Positions 8,189-16,800 of a stretch of DNA of 49,453 bases are shown here, one piece after another. The stretch comes from Microcaldota archaeon. GTDB lineage: Archaea > Micrarchaeota > Micrarchaeia > Anstonellales > Bilamarchaeaceae. The stretch lies in assembly GCA_018304385.1 (NCBI GenBank), contig JAGVWJ010000004.1:1-49453 (forward strand), in the 5' to 3' direction. Position numbers and translations under genes: made by a program. A model generated the notes under the pieces. The model searched no databases and had not been told where the DNA came from. It was given only the letters and a program-made list of their open reading frames with translations. Numbering within the stretch: the first letter of the stretch is position 1; every line of letters starts with the position of its first letter.

Positions 8189-8232
8189 AAAATCACCCTC
8201 ACATATTCCAATAAGAATATTTTTATCAGTAA

Positions 8233-8244
8233 TATATAAATATA
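8233..8244. promoter_or_regulatory. Shared divergent TATA region
   Basis: TATATAAATATA between the HTH-CBS gene and the SAM-hydrolase-like gene. Read on the plus strand it lies about 30 nt before GTG 8269. Read on the minus strand (TTTATATATT) it lies about 28 nt before the GTGAGGGTGAT leader of the regulator. The two transcripts probably start back to back. Confidence 0.6.
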
Positions 8245-8268
8245 CGAATATTTTTAATAGTTTCACAG

Positions 8269-9385
8269 GTGATTAAATTGGGAGCCACACAAACAGGAAG
8301 GGGTTTACGGATGCAAAGATCCTACAAGAGTTATTGATAGAATAACTGCAGCTATAAGCGTATTTAGAAGACCTCCTTTGGTAGAAGAAAGGAGGAGGGC
8401 AACAATTGTATTTGCCCATGATTGGGGCGCTGATGGGGCACAGGCAAATGTTGAGCATCAAATTAAAACTATTGGCAGATCACTTAATGCAGAGTTAGAA
8501 GTAACTACTGTTCCAGGTATTCCTCCATTAGGCAGCCCATTAATTGCTGCAATTGAATTTGATAGAGTTATTGATACGCATAGAATTACCTTAGAATTAT
8601 GTGCAAGAAAGCTGGAAGCTAAAGGCTTGTCAAAAGATGAAATTGAAAAGAAACTCTCTAATCTTGTTTTAATAAATGTTTTTGACCGAGGCGTTGGTAG
8701 CGAGCGTGTTGCGGCAATTGTAGAAGGCAAGCTTAAAATAAAAGGCGCTGATGGCGATTATCTTATTTCAGTTGCTTTGGTTGGTCCTTTAAATAATGGT
8801 ATAATTGGCGCATTAGTTAAACGATTAGACTCAGTTACTGCATTTGATCTTGCTAATGCTAAGCACCATGTTGATGATTTAGGATGCGTTACATGGGATG
8901 GTAGAACTAAATTTGGACCAGTTGCAGCACTTTACGCTAGCGGTACTGCAGCAAGCGAATTTGGTAAGCCAGTTGATGTAAGCGCTCACCCAAGAATAGC
9001 ATTTGAACCTATTTATACTGGAGATTCTGTTTCGGTTCCGTTGGTTGATATTGACCCTATTGGTAATTTAGTACTTGGATTAAGAAATGGCGAAGCAAAC
9101 AAATTGTTAGAGGCACCATTTCTAGCATTGTCAGTTGCAGGTAGAACAATATTGACTAAAACCGGTCATAAATTTAGCGATGTTGGAGAAGGTGAGTTAA
9201 TTGCTTACAGGGGTTCTAATGGATTATTAGAAATCGCAATAAATAATGGAGACCTAGCAAGACAACTAAATTTATCTAGAGAACAAGGACATCTTGAGCT
9301 TATTGTTGCTGCGAAGGTGCTACAACCAGCAACTGTTTTTGAGCTACAACCGGTATCTGAGGCGCAAGCTAGAGAGGTCGCATAA
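8269..9385 (+). CDS. SAM-hydroxide adenosyltransferase-like (DUF62) protein; 5' end out of frame
   Basis: The body (TTG 8378 to 9385, 335 residues) matches the DUF62/SAM hydrolase fold related to fluorinase and chlorinase: TIVFAHDWGADGAQ replaces the usual TDFGxxDxYV, INVFDRGVGSER matches the VVDPGVGSER segment, VALVGPLNNGIIG matches the VGPDNG loop, and a C-terminal beta-barrel domain follows. Family members split SAM into adenosine and methionine. Transcription and the binding site AGGTGAT point to GTG 8269 or TTG 8278, but both are in another frame and stop at TGA 8336. The body frame is open back to 8273 (reading ..EGVYGCKDPTRVIDRI..) without ATG, GTG or TTG before 8378. Either TTG 8378 is used or a +1 shift occurs near the G4 tract at 8300-8303. 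Confidence 0.7.
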
Positions 9386-9394
9386 TTTTTAATA
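9385..9394 (+). promoter_or_regulatory. Probable TATA box of metG
   Basis: ATTTTTAATA lies about 30 nt before the GTG at 9421, the spacing of an archaeal promoter driving a leaderless or nearly leaderless transcript. Confidence 0.5.
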
Positions 9395-9420
9395 GCTCCT
9401 AAGCTAATAATATTCAAAAG

Positions 9421-11442
9421 GTGATTAGCTTAGCCTCTACATTTTATTTAACAACCGCAATCGATTACGTAAATGCAAGACCACATCTTGGGCATGCTTA
9501 CGAAAAGGTATTAACAGATGCAATAGCACGATATCATATACTGCTTGGTGAAGATGTTGCACTGATAACCGGCGCAGATGAAAATAGTTTAAAGAATGTG
9601 CATGCAGCTGAAGCTAAAGGTATTACGCCAGCACAGCTATGCAAAGAAAATGCAGCTATTTTTAGGCAATTAGCAGATAAGATAGGACTTTCTTATACCT
9701 CTTTTATTCGCTCTTCTATAAAGGAAGAACATTGGGTCGGACCACAAAAACTCTGGCAGCTTTGCAACAAAAACGGAGATATCTACAAGAAAAAATACCA
9801 AGGTCTATACTGTGTTGGTTGTGAATCTTTTTACGAGTCAGAGGAATTACCAAATGGTTTATGCCCAGAGCATCAGAAAAAACCCGAACTAATAGAAGAA
9901 GAGAATTATTTTTTCAGACTCTCAAAATATCAAAAACAACTTGAAGATCTGATAGAAAAAGACAAATTAAAAATAATTCCCGAAACGCGCAAGAATGAAG
10001 TGTTAAGTTTTATTCGTACTGGACTAAAAGATTTCAGTATTTCACGTTCAGTTTCACGTGCTAAGGGATGGGGAGTCCCAGTTCCTGAAGATAAATCTCA
10101 AATAATGTACGTTTGGGTAGATGCACTAAGTGTTTATATAACTGGAATTGGCTATGGGTTTGATGAAAAGAAATTCAAAAAATACTGGCCAGGATTACAC
10201 GTAATTGGTAAGGGAATAATTCGCTTTCATGCTGTTTATTGGCCAGCAATATTGCTTTCTGCTGGTTTAGCAGTGCCAAAGGAGTTGCTTGTGCATGGTT
10301 ACATCACAGTTGAGGGTCAGAAAATGAGCAAAACGCTTGGAAATGTTGTTGATCCATTTTATTTAATTGATACTTATAGCGTGGATGAGCTTCGCTATTG
10401 TTTGATTAGTGAGATTTCTACGTTTGAAGATGGGGATTTCTCAGAGCGTACGCTTATTGAAAAAAATAATAGTGAACTACTTGCAAATATCGGTAATCTA
10501 GTTAATCGTACTCTAGTATTTATAAAAAATAATTTTGATGGAAAAGTACCGAACGGCAAATCGAATGAAAAAGACAAGGGATTTATTGAAAATAATAAGA
10601 AAGCTTACGAAAAGATTGCGCAATTATTAGATGAATTAAAACTAAAGGATGCATTAAATGAAGTAATGCTACTTTCAAAAGAAACCAATCGTTATTTCCA
10701 AGAAAATGCGCCTTGGCAATTAATTAAAACCGATAAAGCACGAGCAGCGAGCGTATTATACACGCTCACAAACCAAGTAAAGGATTTAGCTATCCTGCTT
10801 TGGCCATTCTTACCTAAAACAAGCGAAGAAATTTTTAAGCAACTTAATATTAAACCAGAAAAATGGAAAGACTTGGGTAAGCAGTCGATAAAAGAAGGAC
10901 ATACAATAAGCGAGCCAAAGGTTTTATTTAGAAAGCTGGAGTTAGCCAAAAAAGAAGAAAAAACAGATATAACCTTTGACTCTCTAGATATAGAAGTAGG
11001 AGAAATAACCTCTGCATCACAACATCCAAATGCTGAGAAATTATTAGTTGAGAAGGTTAAAGTCGCTGGTGGTGAAATACAGTTAGTTTCTGGAATTGCT
11101 AAGTTCTACAAGCCAGATGATATTGTCGGAAAGAAAATACTTGTGCTTAGGAATATTCCTTCTGCAAAATTACGCGGAGTGGAGAGTCAGGGAATGCTTT
11201 TGGTTTGTGAAAGTGCTAGTGGCGATGTAGAAATAATTAATCCAGATGCAGATACTGGAACAAAGATAACCCTAGACGGCTCAAACATCAAGACTCATGA
11301 CCAAAAACTAATAACCGCAGATATTTTTTTCAAAATAAAATTAGAAGTAAAAGACCATATTGCATACGCTGAAGGAAAAGTGCTCTTAGCAGGAAACGAA
11401 AAAATTAAAACAGAAAAAATAAAGGATGGAAAAATTACCTAG
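9421..11442 (+). CDS. metG: Methionyl-tRNA synthetase with C-terminal tRNA-binding domain
   Basis: Class I synthetase of 673 residues that charges tRNA-Met. FYLTTAIDYVNARPHLGHAY carries the HIGH-type motif (HLGH, residues 22-25). YCVGCESFY..GLCPEHQ is a single zinc knuckle, and QKMSKTLGN near residue 301 is the KMSKS loop. A C-terminal EMAP/Arc1p-like OB domain starts near residue 520 (FDSLDIEVGEITSASQHPNAEKL..SAKLRGVESQGMLL). The single knuckle and GADEN in place of GTDEH look more bacterial than archaeal, which suggests an old transfer. The start is GTG 9421, with a TATA box about 30 nt upstream and no separate binding site. Confidence 0.96.
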   Translation: MISLASTFYLTTAIDYVNARPHLGHAYEKVLTDAIARYHILLGEDVALITGADENSLKNVHAAEAKGITPAQLCKENAAIFRQLADKIGLSYTSFIRSSIKEEHWVGPQKLWQLCNKNGDIYKKKYQGLYCVGCESFYESEELPNGLCPEHQKKPELIEEENYFFRLSKYQKQLEDLIEKDKLKIIPETRKNEVLSFIRTGLKDFSISRSVSRAKGWGVPVPEDKSQIMYVWVDALSVYITGIGYGFDEKKFKKYWPGLHVIGKGIIRFHAVYWPAILLSAGLAVPKELLVHGYITVEGQKMSKTLGNVVDPFYLIDTYSVDELRYCLISEISTFEDGDFSERTLIEKNNSELLANIGNLVNRTLVFIKNNFDGKVPNGKSNEKDKGFIENNKKAYEKIAQLLDELKLKDALNEVMLLSKETNRYFQENAPWQLIKTDKARAASVLYTLTNQVKDLAILLWPFLPKTSEEIFKQLNIKPEKWKDLGKQSIKEGHTISEPKVLFRKLELAKKEEKTDITFDSLDIEVGEITSASQHPNAEKLLVEKVKVAGGEIQLVSGIAKFYKPDDIVGKKILVLRNIPSAKLRGVESQGMLLVCESASGDVEIINPDADTGTKITLDGSNIKTHDQKLITADIFFKIKLEVKDHIAYAEGKVLLAGNEKIKTEKIKDGKIT

Positions 11443-11444
11443 GT

Positions 11445-12584
11445 TTAATATCCTGTTGGTCCATCTCCTCTTCCAACTGCAACCATTCTTTCTATTGCAA
11501 TTCGCGCACGAGGAATAAATTGCTCTGGAACTTCTATTAATTTTCCATGCTGTGCTATTGCAGCTACATTTCCTTCTGAAAGTGCCTTCAGAACGGCTAT
11601 TACTCCTTCTATAGAAACTGATTTCATATACGGGCAAACACAACTAGCATCACAGCTCTTATGCTCATAAACTGGTAAGAACGTTTTGCTTGGGTGCTCT
11701 TGGCAAAGCGATTCTATAAGTCCTATTTCAGTTCCAATAATCCAAATATCTATTTCTGGGTGCGCACGTACAAATGTGATCATCCCGCCAGTGCTAAGTA
11801 CTGCATTAACATAACGTAAACCTCTAACGCAATCTAATACCTCTGGCATGCATTCTGGATGAACCATTATGCCTATTTTTCCTCTTTGTGGACCTCGTTC
11901 AACTCTATCTAATGCTGTTTCCAGCATTTCTAATGTAAATTCCTGATGGATCGGACAACTTCCTTCCCATGCAATTAGATTCTTTGTTGTTCTGTTTCTT
12001 ATTGAATAATACAAATTTCTATCTGGCGCGAATAAAACATTTGAATGTGGCAAACTCTCAACGACTTTTAATGCATTTGAAGAGGTGCAAATAACATCTG
12101 CTTCTGCCTTTGCATTTGCATAAGAATTTATGTAAAGAACCAAAGGTAATTCGCTTTCTGGAATTCCTAATCGTGCTGCTTCACTGGAGCGCCACGCGCG
12201 TATTTGCTCACCAGTAACATAATCTGCTAATCCGCATCCACCATAATGTGAAGGTACAACAACTGTTAAATCCGGGCGCAGAATCTTTGTAGTTTCTGCC
12301 ATAAAATCTACTGTGCAATGAATTACAACCTTGCCAGCAGGAAGTTCCTGCGCTGCTTTTGCAAGTGCAAATGAATCTCCGATTGCATCAGCAATTGCCT
12401 TCATCTCTATTCTCTGATAAGTATGAACAACTACAAATGCATTAGTTCTTTCCTTTAATCTTCTTGCTTCATCTATTAGGGCACCATTTATTGGGGCGTC
12501 TAATGGCTTTATTTTTTCCCAAGTATCAATAACCCTTAGTCTCGCGCTTTCGCGCGTTTGTCTTGGTCTTGTTAAAGGTTCCAT
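11445..12584 (-). CDS. nadA: Quinolinate synthase
   Basis: [4Fe-4S] enzyme that condenses iminoaspartate with dihydroxyacetone phosphate to make quinolinate for NAD. VVHTYQRIEMKAIADAIGDSFALAKAA matches the family AHYYQ..IQ..AD..GDSL region. The three cluster cysteines are expected in ICTSSNALKVV, HPECMPEVL and CVCPYMKSV, all present. At 379 residues it has about 50 more N-terminal residues than compact homologues. I chose ATG 12584, one base after the upstream gene's TAA; GTG 12593 is also possible. It is the last gene of a three-gene operon with the beta-helix protein and the type II GAPDH-like enzyme. Confidence 0.95.
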   Translation of the reverse strand: MEPLTRPRQTRESARLRVIDTWEKIKPLDAPINGALIDEARRLKERTNAFVVVHTYQRIEMKAIADAIGDSFALAKAAQELPAGKVVIHCTVDFMAETTKILRPDLTVVVPSHYGGCGLADYVTGEQIRAWRSSEAARLGIPESELPLVLYINSYANAKAEADVICTSSNALKVVESLPHSNVLFAPDRNLYYSIRNRTTKNLIAWEGSCPIHQEFTLEMLETALDRVERGPQRGKIGIMVHPECMPEVLDCVRGLRYVNAVLSTGGMITFVRAHPEIDIWIIGTEIGLIESLCQEHPSKTFLPVYEHKSCDASCVCPYMKSVSIEGVIAVLKALSEGNVAAIAQHGKLIEVPEQFIPRARIAIERMVAVGRGDGPTGY

Positions 12585-12585
12585 A

Positions 12586-13740
12586 TTAACCACTTCTTGG
12601 ATAGATTAATTTTCCTTTATGAAAGATTTTTCCATTAATTACCCTTACAAAAGAAGGAAGTTCATCACCATTTGCATGTATTTCACCGCCTTCCATCTCA
12701 AAACCCACACGATCTCCTAAATAACCTTCAACGATTATCTTACCTGCAATCATACGAAATCCGATATAATCTCCGGCATGTCCTTCAACTAATATAACGC
12801 CACCTGTCATTTCTTCCCCAGTAATGTTGCCTATACGGCCTTCTGCTGTTATTCTCCCTCCTTCCATTGAGTTGCCAACATGATTATCAGCACTACCAAC
12901 AGTTATTTTTCCAGCGCGCATTTTTTTACCGCAAAAATCCATTACATGATTTTTTACCCTAATAGAGCCACCCTTCATCTCAAAACCTACACTATTTTCT
13001 GCGTTTCCTTTAACCACAATATTTCCTCCTTCCATAAGACCACCTAAGTGGTCGTTTGCATTACCATTAATCACAATGGCTCCACCCTGCATTAATAAAC
13101 CTGCAGCTGCTCTCACATCTTTTTTTACACTTATGGTTCCATCTTTCATTTTTGTCCCAAGGCGCATTCCTGCGTTTCCATTTATTTCAAGCGACCCGCC
13201 TTGCATCTCATATCCTGTGCCTCCACCAGTGTTTCCATTGATAACCATTACACCACTTTCCATCTTATACGCAGCGTCAGCACCAACATCCCCTATTATT
13301 GTAATATTTTTGGTATTCCTGAAACCTAGATATTTAATCGGTTTTTCTAAGTGTCTTGTGGTTATTGTATAGCTCGCGTCCTTTCCATTATTTATAAGAG
13401 CGCTTAAGAAGAGGCCTGCTTTTGAAAAAAAGTCTTTTTCTTCCTGAAACTCAGTTAGCGCTATGCTGAATTTGCCGACATCTACAGAACTATAATTAAT
13501 AGAAGATACAAGAGAAACTGCAACTTCATATTCATCAACTATTGCCCTTCTTTTTCTGCAGTTGAATTCCTTCCATGCTTCTTTCAATTGTGCGAGTGCT
13601 TTATCTTCTTTTACATCTGCTTTTCTTACTTCTTGTCTCTGTTCTCTATGATATCTTCTAAATAGGTCGCTCGCTCGCGTAACAGTTGGAATAGCTCGAA
13701 TTGGAACAGTTTTCCCTAATCGCCTCTCTGCATTAATCAT
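12586..13740 (-). CDS. GXGXG-type right-handed beta-helix protein (FwdC / GltB C-terminal-like)
   Basis: A 384-residue protein with a basic helical N-terminal part (to about residue 150), then about 11 consecutive units of 18-19 residues of the form M-x-G-G-x-I-x-V-x-G-x-x-G-x-x-x-G (for example MEGGNIVVKGNAENSVGFE and MTGGVILVEGHAGDYIGFR). This is the GXGXG repeat known from the C-terminal domain of glutamate synthase and from formylmethanofuran dehydrogenase subunit C. Here it stands alone, with neither partner enzyme nearby. Its stop lies one base before the nadA ATG, so it is co-translated with NadA. A scaffold or channel role for that pathway is inference only. Confidence 0.8.
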   Translation of the reverse strand: MINAERRLGKTVPIRAIPTVTRASDLFRRYHREQRQEVRKADVKEDKALAQLKEAWKEFNCRKRRAIVDEYEVAVSLVSSINYSSVDVGKFSIALTEFQEEKDFFSKAGLFLSALINNGKDASYTITTRHLEKPIKYLGFRNTKNITIIGDVGADAAYKMESGVMVINGNTGGGTGYEMQGGSLEINGNAGMRLGTKMKDGTISVKKDVRAAAGLLMQGGAIVINGNANDHLGGLMEGGNIVVKGNAENSVGFEMKGGSIRVKNHVMDFCGKKMRAGKITVGSADNHVGNSMEGGRITAEGRIGNITGEEMTGGVILVEGHAGDYIGFRMIAGKIIVEGYLGDRVGFEMEGGEIHANGDELPSFVRVINGKIFHKGKLIYPRSG

Positions 13741-13798
13741 TGCGTAGCTATTATAATTGGTTACCTTTTTATACTTTTCTTAACACTACCAACATTGA

Positions 13799-14896
13799 TT
13801 AAACCTGACTAAATCCCATATTCCTATCAGTAAACCTCATTGCTTCTTCTCCACTCATTCCTAAGGTGAGCATTCTTACTGTATCTATATTCGGAAGTAC
13901 TGCTATGTAGCGATAATCTATTGCTATCATTATTCGAAATAACGTAGAGCGAGCAGTCGAATTAAGATCACTGCCAAAAACTGTAATTGGAGGCATTTCT
14001 TTACCAAATGCTTGCATCCTTTCTTTATGAAAATGCGCTATTTCATATGTTGATTTTATATCAGGAACTACTCGTATGCGCGGTTTATTTTCTAACAGTT
14101 CTTTTATTTCTTGTCCGCTCATCTGATACTTTGTTTCAACTAGTAAAGTAGCAGTATAATAACTAAGACCAGATACCTGAGATACTCCTAAAAGCATTAG
14201 CTCTGTTTCAGGAAATAACGGCTCGAGCTCAGTTTCTACTTGTTGCTTTACATCCTCTCTAATATACGTAGAACCTAATCGCTCTCCAGTTGTATAATCA
14301 TTTAGCTTTTCAGTATATTGAGTTAGTATGCTCATTATTATTCGCTTTGCTACTGGTTCTAGATAATGTAATACTGGCACTATTCCAGAAAGTACACAAT
14401 CACCTTGCCTGAATATATTTTCGTTTTCGCTGTATGACATTTTTCTTGGCGGTACTATTAATCTACCTAAAGGATACTCACCTGATTGAATAACTACTGG
14501 TCCATTAAAAGTGCGATAGCGTTCCATCCATTTTTGCGAGCTTCCTGGACTGGCTGCATCTATTACAACATCGCAATCTGAAAGATTAAGCTGGTCTGCT
14601 GGCTCGAATGTTACCATATTCTGCGATGCATTGACTTCCCGAACAACGCTGTGTTTGTCATCTAAATACATTTTTTCAGCAAATAAATCCTTTCTTATAT
14701 CTTCTGGTAACGGTTTCATTGTCTTAAGCGCATCATGAAGTGTTGGATCGTTTTTCGCTATGCCAACTGCTAACCTCATATCGGGATTTTTTCTTATGGC
14801 TAAGGCTATTCTTGATCCAAGTAAACCAAAAATCCCGCGTATGCAAATATGCTCGTTTCTCTGGGCGCTAGGAGTTTGAGCATTATCTCTAAGCAT
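13799..14896 (-). CDS. Type II GAPDH-like NAD(P)-dependent dehydrogenase, altered active site
   Basis: A 365-residue relative of archaeal type II glyceraldehyde-3-phosphate dehydrogenase. CIRGIFGLLGSRIALAI parallels the family Rossmann motif (INGYGTIGKRVADAV), CDVVIDAASPG parallels the ADIVVDGAP region, and LPNIDTVRML and DRNMGF parallel the ending ENIDAIRAM..NKAMGI. The catalytic cysteine appears kept, but the normally invariant SCNTTG reads DCVLSG. The RR.ADP phosphate-binding segment is not recognisable (LTQYTEKLN). Glycolytic GAPDH activity is therefore doubtful. A separate type I GAPDH lies at 45.7 kb. Its position at the head of the nadA operon suggests a role in NAD or aspartate-semialdehyde-like chemistry, unproven. 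Confidence 0.7.
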   Translation of the reverse strand: MLRDNAQTPSAQRNEHICIRGIFGLLGSRIALAIRKNPDMRLAVGIAKNDPTLHDALKTMKPLPEDIRKDLFAEKMYLDDKHSVVREVNASQNMVTFEPADQLNLSDCDVVIDAASPGSSQKWMERYRTFNGPVVIQSGEYPLGRLIVPPRKMSYSENENIFRQGDCVLSGIVPVLHYLEPVAKRIIMSILTQYTEKLNDYTTGERLGSTYIREDVKQQVETELEPLFPETELMLLGVSQVSGLSYYTATLLVETKYQMSGQEIKELLENKPRIRVVPDIKSTYEIAHFHKERMQAFGKEMPPITVFGSDLNSTARSTLFRIMIAIDYRYIAVLPNIDTVRMLTLGMSGEEAMRFTDRNMGFSQV

Positions 14897-14947
14897 TTTA
14901 ATCAGCTTAGAAAATCAGATAACTAACAAGAAAGAGTTATTACTTAC

Positions 14948-14992
14948 GCTAGCGGTTTGCGCCCTCTCGCATAAAGCGAGCCTGTTGCTAGC
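14948..14992 (-). promoter_or_regulatory. Hairpin in the 5' leader of the nadA operon
   Basis: GCTAGC (14948-14953) can pair with GCTAGC (14987-14992), enclosing a second perfect stem CTCGC-ATAAA-GCGAG (14966-14980). If the promoter at about 15030 is used, the element lies in a 5' leader of about 100 nt before the dehydrogenase ATG. It does not match any riboswitch I can recognise. The 14897-15112 gap holds this hairpin, the operator-like palindrome and the two promoters described separately. Confidence 0.45.
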
Positions 14993-15005
14993 TATTTGAT
15001 TCATA

Positions 15006-15037
15006 ACATAATTATGTCATAACTAGTATATAAATAC
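15006..15037 (-). promoter_or_regulatory. Promoter of the nadA operon with palindromic operator candidate
   Basis: On the minus strand a TATA-like TATTTATATA (15036-15027) is followed by the perfect palindrome ACATAATTATGT (15017-15006), placed where transcription should start. CATAAC direct repeats flank it (15002-15007 and 15018-15023). A repressor bound here would block initiation. The regulator is unknown. Confidence 0.45.
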
Positions 15038-15080
15038 GCGTCCCAAAATGATTTCACGAAAAACTAGCCATAACCACAAC

Positions 15081-15090
15081 ATTTAAAAAC
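15081..15090 (+). promoter_or_regulatory. TATA box for a leaderless gene
   Basis: ATTTAAAAAC is centred about 27 nt before the ATG at 15113, and no ribosome binding site lies between, which is the archaeal leaderless pattern. Confidence 0.6.
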
Positions 15091-15112
15091 ATTTACACAC
15101 ATAAATAGCTAC

Positions 15113-15631
15113 ATGGCACAAATAGCAGAAATATCAAAATTTAGACAATATGTTAAGCCAGAACCATGGCGTGATGGCGCAGCATATGCTTTTCGTTCAT
15201 TTGCAACTATTAGGGAAGGAGTTAGACGTGGCTCCAGACTCGATAGAGAAGAATCAGTTGCATTTTGCAGTGGGCAGGCAGCAGGAGAATTCGCAGAGAA
15301 AATTGCTGTAGGATTAGAAGCTGCTGGCAAGGCAGTTGGTTGTGATACTGTTTGCGAGTTAACGCCTCAAGTAGTGAGTGGTCTACCGAAAATTCATGGA
15401 CAAATGATGCCAGTTGGTGCTGATAATGCTGATGCATTTGTTTTCGGTTCAATGAATACAGTTGTATTCGGCTTAGTAAGGGCAGATGGATTGGTTACGC
15501 CAGTAGTTTTTAATGATCGAGGAGCAGTTTTAGTTCAAAAAGGACACGGACCGTTTGCCACGCTTTATGATGAACAAACTGATCTCGCTAGATTATTAAA
15601 AGATAATTTAACTCCGCGCAGTTTTGTATAA
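15113..15631 (+). CDS. Hypothetical protein (172 aa), leaderless
   Basis: I do not recognise this protein. It is soluble, with a helical first half (REGVRRGSRLDREESVAFCSGQAAGEFAEKIAVGLEAAGKAVGCD) and a beta-rich second half (ADAFVFGSMNTVVFGLVRADGLVTPVVFNDRGAVLVQ) that may form a compact alpha/beta domain. There are three cysteines, no signal peptide and no membrane segment. The ATG at 15113 is supported by a TATA box 27 nt upstream. It is monocistronic, with the MFS gene converging on it 3 bp after its stop. Codon use is like the neighbours. No function is offered. Confidence 0.75.
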   Translation: MAQIAEISKFRQYVKPEPWRDGAAYAFRSFATIREGVRRGSRLDREESVAFCSGQAAGEFAEKIAVGLEAAGKAVGCDTVCELTPQVVSGLPKIHGQMMPVGADNADAFVFGSMNTVVFGLVRADGLVTPVVFNDRGAVLVQKGHGPFATLYDEQTDLARLLKDNLTPRSFV

Positions 15632-15634
15632 ATA

Positions 15635-16759
15635 TTATATTTTAGCAAGTTTTCTCTTTTTCAATTCAAACGCTAGCGGGTATAATAGCAACACGATTCC
15701 ATTCAGAATCAGTACAAAAGAAATATCAAAATAGGATAACAAAACAAATGCAATAAACGAACTTATAATAGCTCCAAAGTTAAGCAAAATCTCTCTACCC
15801 AGCATGCTATTAACTAGACTTTTTGAGTTATCTACTACAAGTGCTAAAGGTAATGGAAAGAATATTGTTTTTATGAAATTTATTATTGAGAATCCAATGA
15901 AGAACTGGGTTATTCCAGAAGTAAAACCAGTAAATATTGCAGCAAGCCCTAATGCAACTGCTGATGCAATAATAAATTCTCTTCTCCTTTTCTTGACATC
16001 AGAGATTCTCGCGATTATAAGGGCTGCGATTATTGATGATAACGTAGTTAATGATGTAAACATACCAAAATCTGCTGGCATTGTTGCATATTTCAACAAC
16101 ATTGTTTCCAATAAAACAGATACGATTATTCTTGGAGAAAGACCTTCTAGGAAAATAAGGGTTTTCAATCCTGACAGTGATCTGATGCTCTCAGAAAAAC
16201 TATAGCTATAGTCTTTATTTTTAAAGAATTTAAATGCAAGAATGAAAGTTATAACGTAAGAGAGCATTGCTAGACCGTAAAGGCTCTCATATCCTAAATT
16301 AGCTGCGATTACCCCTGATAAACCAGGCAGCACAAACATAAGAAGCGGGCCAGCAGAATAGTAAAGTGCAGCAAGCGTTGCATTGTTTTCTTTGCGGAAT
16401 TCATAGAATGTAATATTAAATGGAATCCAGAAAAAGAAATGGGTTAGACTAAGTAATAATCTATAGGCAAATGCTATTTCCTTGGTTTTGATAAAATAAA
16501 GCGATGCAACTGCAAGAAATGCAATTGCTATTCCAAGAAGCATAAATCTCTTTGATTGGATTTTTTTGAAAAATGGGGCGAGCAACAGCGAGCCAATAGA
16601 CCAGAAAAAACTAGTACCTACTATTTCCTGTATGCTTAAACCTAACCCAAAGAAATACACTTCAAATAAACTGCCAGCAAATATCCAGCTGCTAAGCCAA
16701 AATAAATAAACAATAATTAGTTTTGAGAATGGGGAGGAGAAAGATTTTAGACTAAGCAT
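15635..16759 (-). CDS. Major facilitator superfamily transporter
   Basis: A 374-residue integral membrane protein with about 11-12 hydrophobic helices and short loops, typical of a small MFS permease. The loop after helix 2 reads FFKKIQSKRFMLLGIA, which resembles the MFS motif A position (G-x-x-x-D-x-x-G-R-R-x), and ARISDVKKRRREFIIAS in the second half is the equivalent repeat. The central cytoplasmic loop contains KNKDYSYSFSESIRSL. Nothing shows the substrate. It is a single gene on the minus strand between the unknown leaderless gene and rps8e. Confidence 0.85.
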   Translation of the reverse strand: MLSLKSFSSPFSKLIIVYLFWLSSWIFAGSLFEVYFFGLGLSIQEIVGTSFFWSIGSLLLAPFFKKIQSKRFMLLGIAIAFLAVASLYFIKTKEIAFAYRLLLSLTHFFFWIPFNITFYEFRKENNATLAALYYSAGPLLMFVLPGLSGVIAANLGYESLYGLAMLSYVITFILAFKFFKNKDYSYSFSESIRSLSGLKTLIFLEGLSPRIIVSVLLETMLLKYATMPADFGMFTSLTTLSSIIAALIIARISDVKKRRREFIIASAVALGLAAIFTGFTSGITQFFIGFSIINFIKTIFFPLPLALVVDNSKSLVNSMLGREILLNFGAIISSFIAFVLLSYFDISFVLILNGIVLLLYPLAFELKKRKLAKI

Positions 16760-16800
16760 AAAATCGCCTATCTAATAATGAGAAAGAGATTATTTAATCA

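Noticed and set aside
14925..14953. GTAAGTA near the nadA-leader hairpin (minus strand) as a third copy of the S8e/pilus leader element
   Set aside because: Only seven bases match, and the closing blocks are absent.
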